NCBI GenBank assembly: GCA_023452965.1
Contig: JAEXUU010000483.1
Coordinates: 1 to 6,626 of the forward strand
Length of the DNA stretch: 6,626 nucleotides
Source of the DNA: Pseudomonadota bacterium
GTDB lineage: Bacteria > Pseudomonadota > Alphaproteobacteria > Rhizobiales > Beijerinckiaceae
Direction of reading: 5' to 3'
Part shown: positions 5,659 to 6,626 of the stretch, piece by piece
Layout of the letters: each line of letters begins with the position of its first letter
How positions within the stretch are numbered: the first letter of the stretch is position 1
The notes under the pieces: generated by a model
The model's database searches: none
What the model was told of the DNA's origin: nothing
The model's input: the letters and a program-made list of their open reading frames with translations, nothing else
Made by a program: the position numbers and the translations under genes

Positions 5659-6626
5659 CTATTGGGCAAGCCAGGCATTGAAGCGCTGGGTCAGCGCTTC
5701 CGAATTGTCGGTCCAGAAATTCGCATTGAGCGGCATCGCGCCTTCGAGGTTTGCCGGCGTCGTCGGCAGTTCGGTCTGGAATTTTTCGGGAACCATCTTG
5801 GCTGCCGCCAGGTTGGGCAGGCCGTATGCGATATACTCCGGCAGCTTGGACTGGTTCTCCGGCTTGCTTGCGAAGGCGATGAAATCGATGGCCGCATCCT
5901 TGTTCGGGCTACCCTTCAGCACCACCCAGCTATCGACCGCGTAAATGCTGCCCGGAAACACGAAGCCGAATTTCTTGCCTTCGGTGCGGTTGATGCCGGT
6001 GATGCGGCCATTATAGGCTGTCGTCATCACCACCTCGCCCGAAGACAGCAGCTGCAGCGGCTGCGCGCCAGCTTCCCACCACACCAGATGCGGCTTGATC
6101 TGGTCGAGCTTCTTGAATGCGCGGTCAACACCTTGCGGCGTGCCCAGCGTCTTATAGACGTCTGCTGCCGGGACACCATCAGCCAACAGCGCAAACTCAA
6201 GCGCATACTTCGCGCCCTTGCGCATCCCGCGCTTACCGGGGAATTTCTGCACGTTCCAGAAATCTGCCCAGGACTTCGGGCCGTCCGTCAGCTTGGCGCC
6301 GTCATAGGCAATGCCGGTGGACCATACGATCGCGCCGACGCCGCAATCACTGACCGCGGCTGGCAGGAAGCCCGCTTTGCCGCCGAGCTTCGACCAGTCG
6401 ATCTTCTCATAAATGCCGTCCGCGCAGCCCAGTGCCAGCTCTTCCGCTTCCACCTGCACCGCATCCCAGTTCGGAACGCCGGCCTTCACCTTGGCCTGAA
6501 CCACGCCATAACCGCCATCCCAGCTCTCATCGAGCAGTGGCTTGCCGGTCAGCTTGGCGAAGGGTTCAAAATAGATTTTCTTCTGCGCGTCCTGATAGTT
6601 GCCGCCCCAGGAGACGACGGTGAGAT
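5659..6626 (-). CDS. ABC importer periplasmic substrate-binding protein, PotD/PotF type, 5' end off the right edge
   Basis: The frame is open from the right edge to a TAG at 5659-5661, giving 321 visible residues. The first visible residues, LTVVSWGGNYQ, are the usual first strand of the mature protein, so only the signal peptide and a few residues should be missing. An in-frame GTG at 6504 is internal and not the start. Other hallmarks, numbered from the first visible residue, are DESWDGGYG (32-40), WSTGIAYD (101-108), W182-W183, AYNGRI (203-208), DSWVVLKGSP (231-240) and FASKPENQ (251-258). C67 and C94 may form a disulfide in the periplasm. By eye alignment to PotD, D231 keeps the acidic amine-binding position, but the preceding aromatic (Trp in PotD) is alanine (A229) and another Trp position is Tyr (Y204). 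A ligand other than a simple polyamine is therefore plausible. It is the first visible gene of the operon; its promoter lies outside the window. Confidence 0.92.
   Translation of the reverse strand, partial: LTVVSWGGNYQDAQKKIYFEPFAKLTGKPLLDESWDGGYGVVQAKVKAGVPNWDAVQVEAEELALGCADGIYEKIDWSKLGGKAGFLPAAVSDCGVGAIVWSTGIAYDGAKLTDGPKSWADFWNVQKFPGKRGMRKGAKYALEFALLADGVPAADVYKTLGTPQGVDRAFKKLDQIKPHLVWWEAGAQPLQLLSSGEVVMTTAYNGRITGINRTEGKKFGFVFPGSIYAVDSWVVLKGSPNKDAAIDFIAFASKPENQSKLPEYIAYGLPNLAAAKMVPEKFQTELPTTPANLEGAMPLNANFWTDNSEALTQRFNAWLAQ

Noticed and set aside
6502..6504. GTG as the start of the substrate-binding protein
   Set aside because: The frame stays open to the right edge and the upstream residues (LTVVSWGGNY and following) are typical of the mature N-terminal part of the family.

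Overview
The window is a single co-oriented gene cluster, with every gene read on the minus strand. The base composition is high-GC and the reading frames favour codons ending in G or C. The protein styles (a PotABCD-type importer with Rhizobiales-like permeases, a DUF849/BKACE enzyme, and a fold-type IV transaminase) suggest an alphaproteobacterium, probably of the Rhizobiales/Hyphomicrobiales. That placement is inferred from gene content and composition, not from a marker gene. I saw no phage, IS, CRISPR, tRNA or rRNA signal.

In transcription order (right to left) the layout is as follows. (1) A periplasmic substrate-binding protein of the PotD/PotF type runs off the right edge, so its signal peptide is missing. 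(2) A 96-bp spacer carries a strong perfect hairpin. (3) A PotA-type ABC ATPase follows, then (4) a PotB-type permease with an unusually long periplasmic insert and (5) a PotC-type permease. The last three genes are joined by two 4-bp ATGA stop/start overlaps. (6) A 117-bp spacer contains a 9-bp perfect inverted repeat. (7) Next is a class IV aminotransferase whose motifs match (R)-selective amine transaminases. (8) An 82-bp spacer contains a 7-bp inverted repeat. (9) Then comes a beta-keto acid cleavage enzyme (BKACE, DUF849). (10) After a 54-bp spacer there is a VOC-family (glyoxalase/dioxygenase-fold) protein that runs off the left edge.

Read together, the genes look like an uptake-and-catabolism operon. 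A cationic or amino-group-bearing compound would be imported by the ABC system. The transaminase would convert its amine to a ketone. If the amine sits beta to a carboxylate, the product is a beta-keto acid, which is the substrate type that BKACE enzymes cleave with acetyl-CoA to give acetoacetate and a new acyl-CoA. This resembles carnitine and lysine-fermentation routes that use BKACE enzymes, but here a transaminase rather than a dehydrogenase would supply the keto acid. The actual substrate cannot be read from the sequence. Each of the three longer spacers holds a perfect inverted repeat without a T-run, which suggests intercistronic RNA structures that set gene-to-gene expression ratios.
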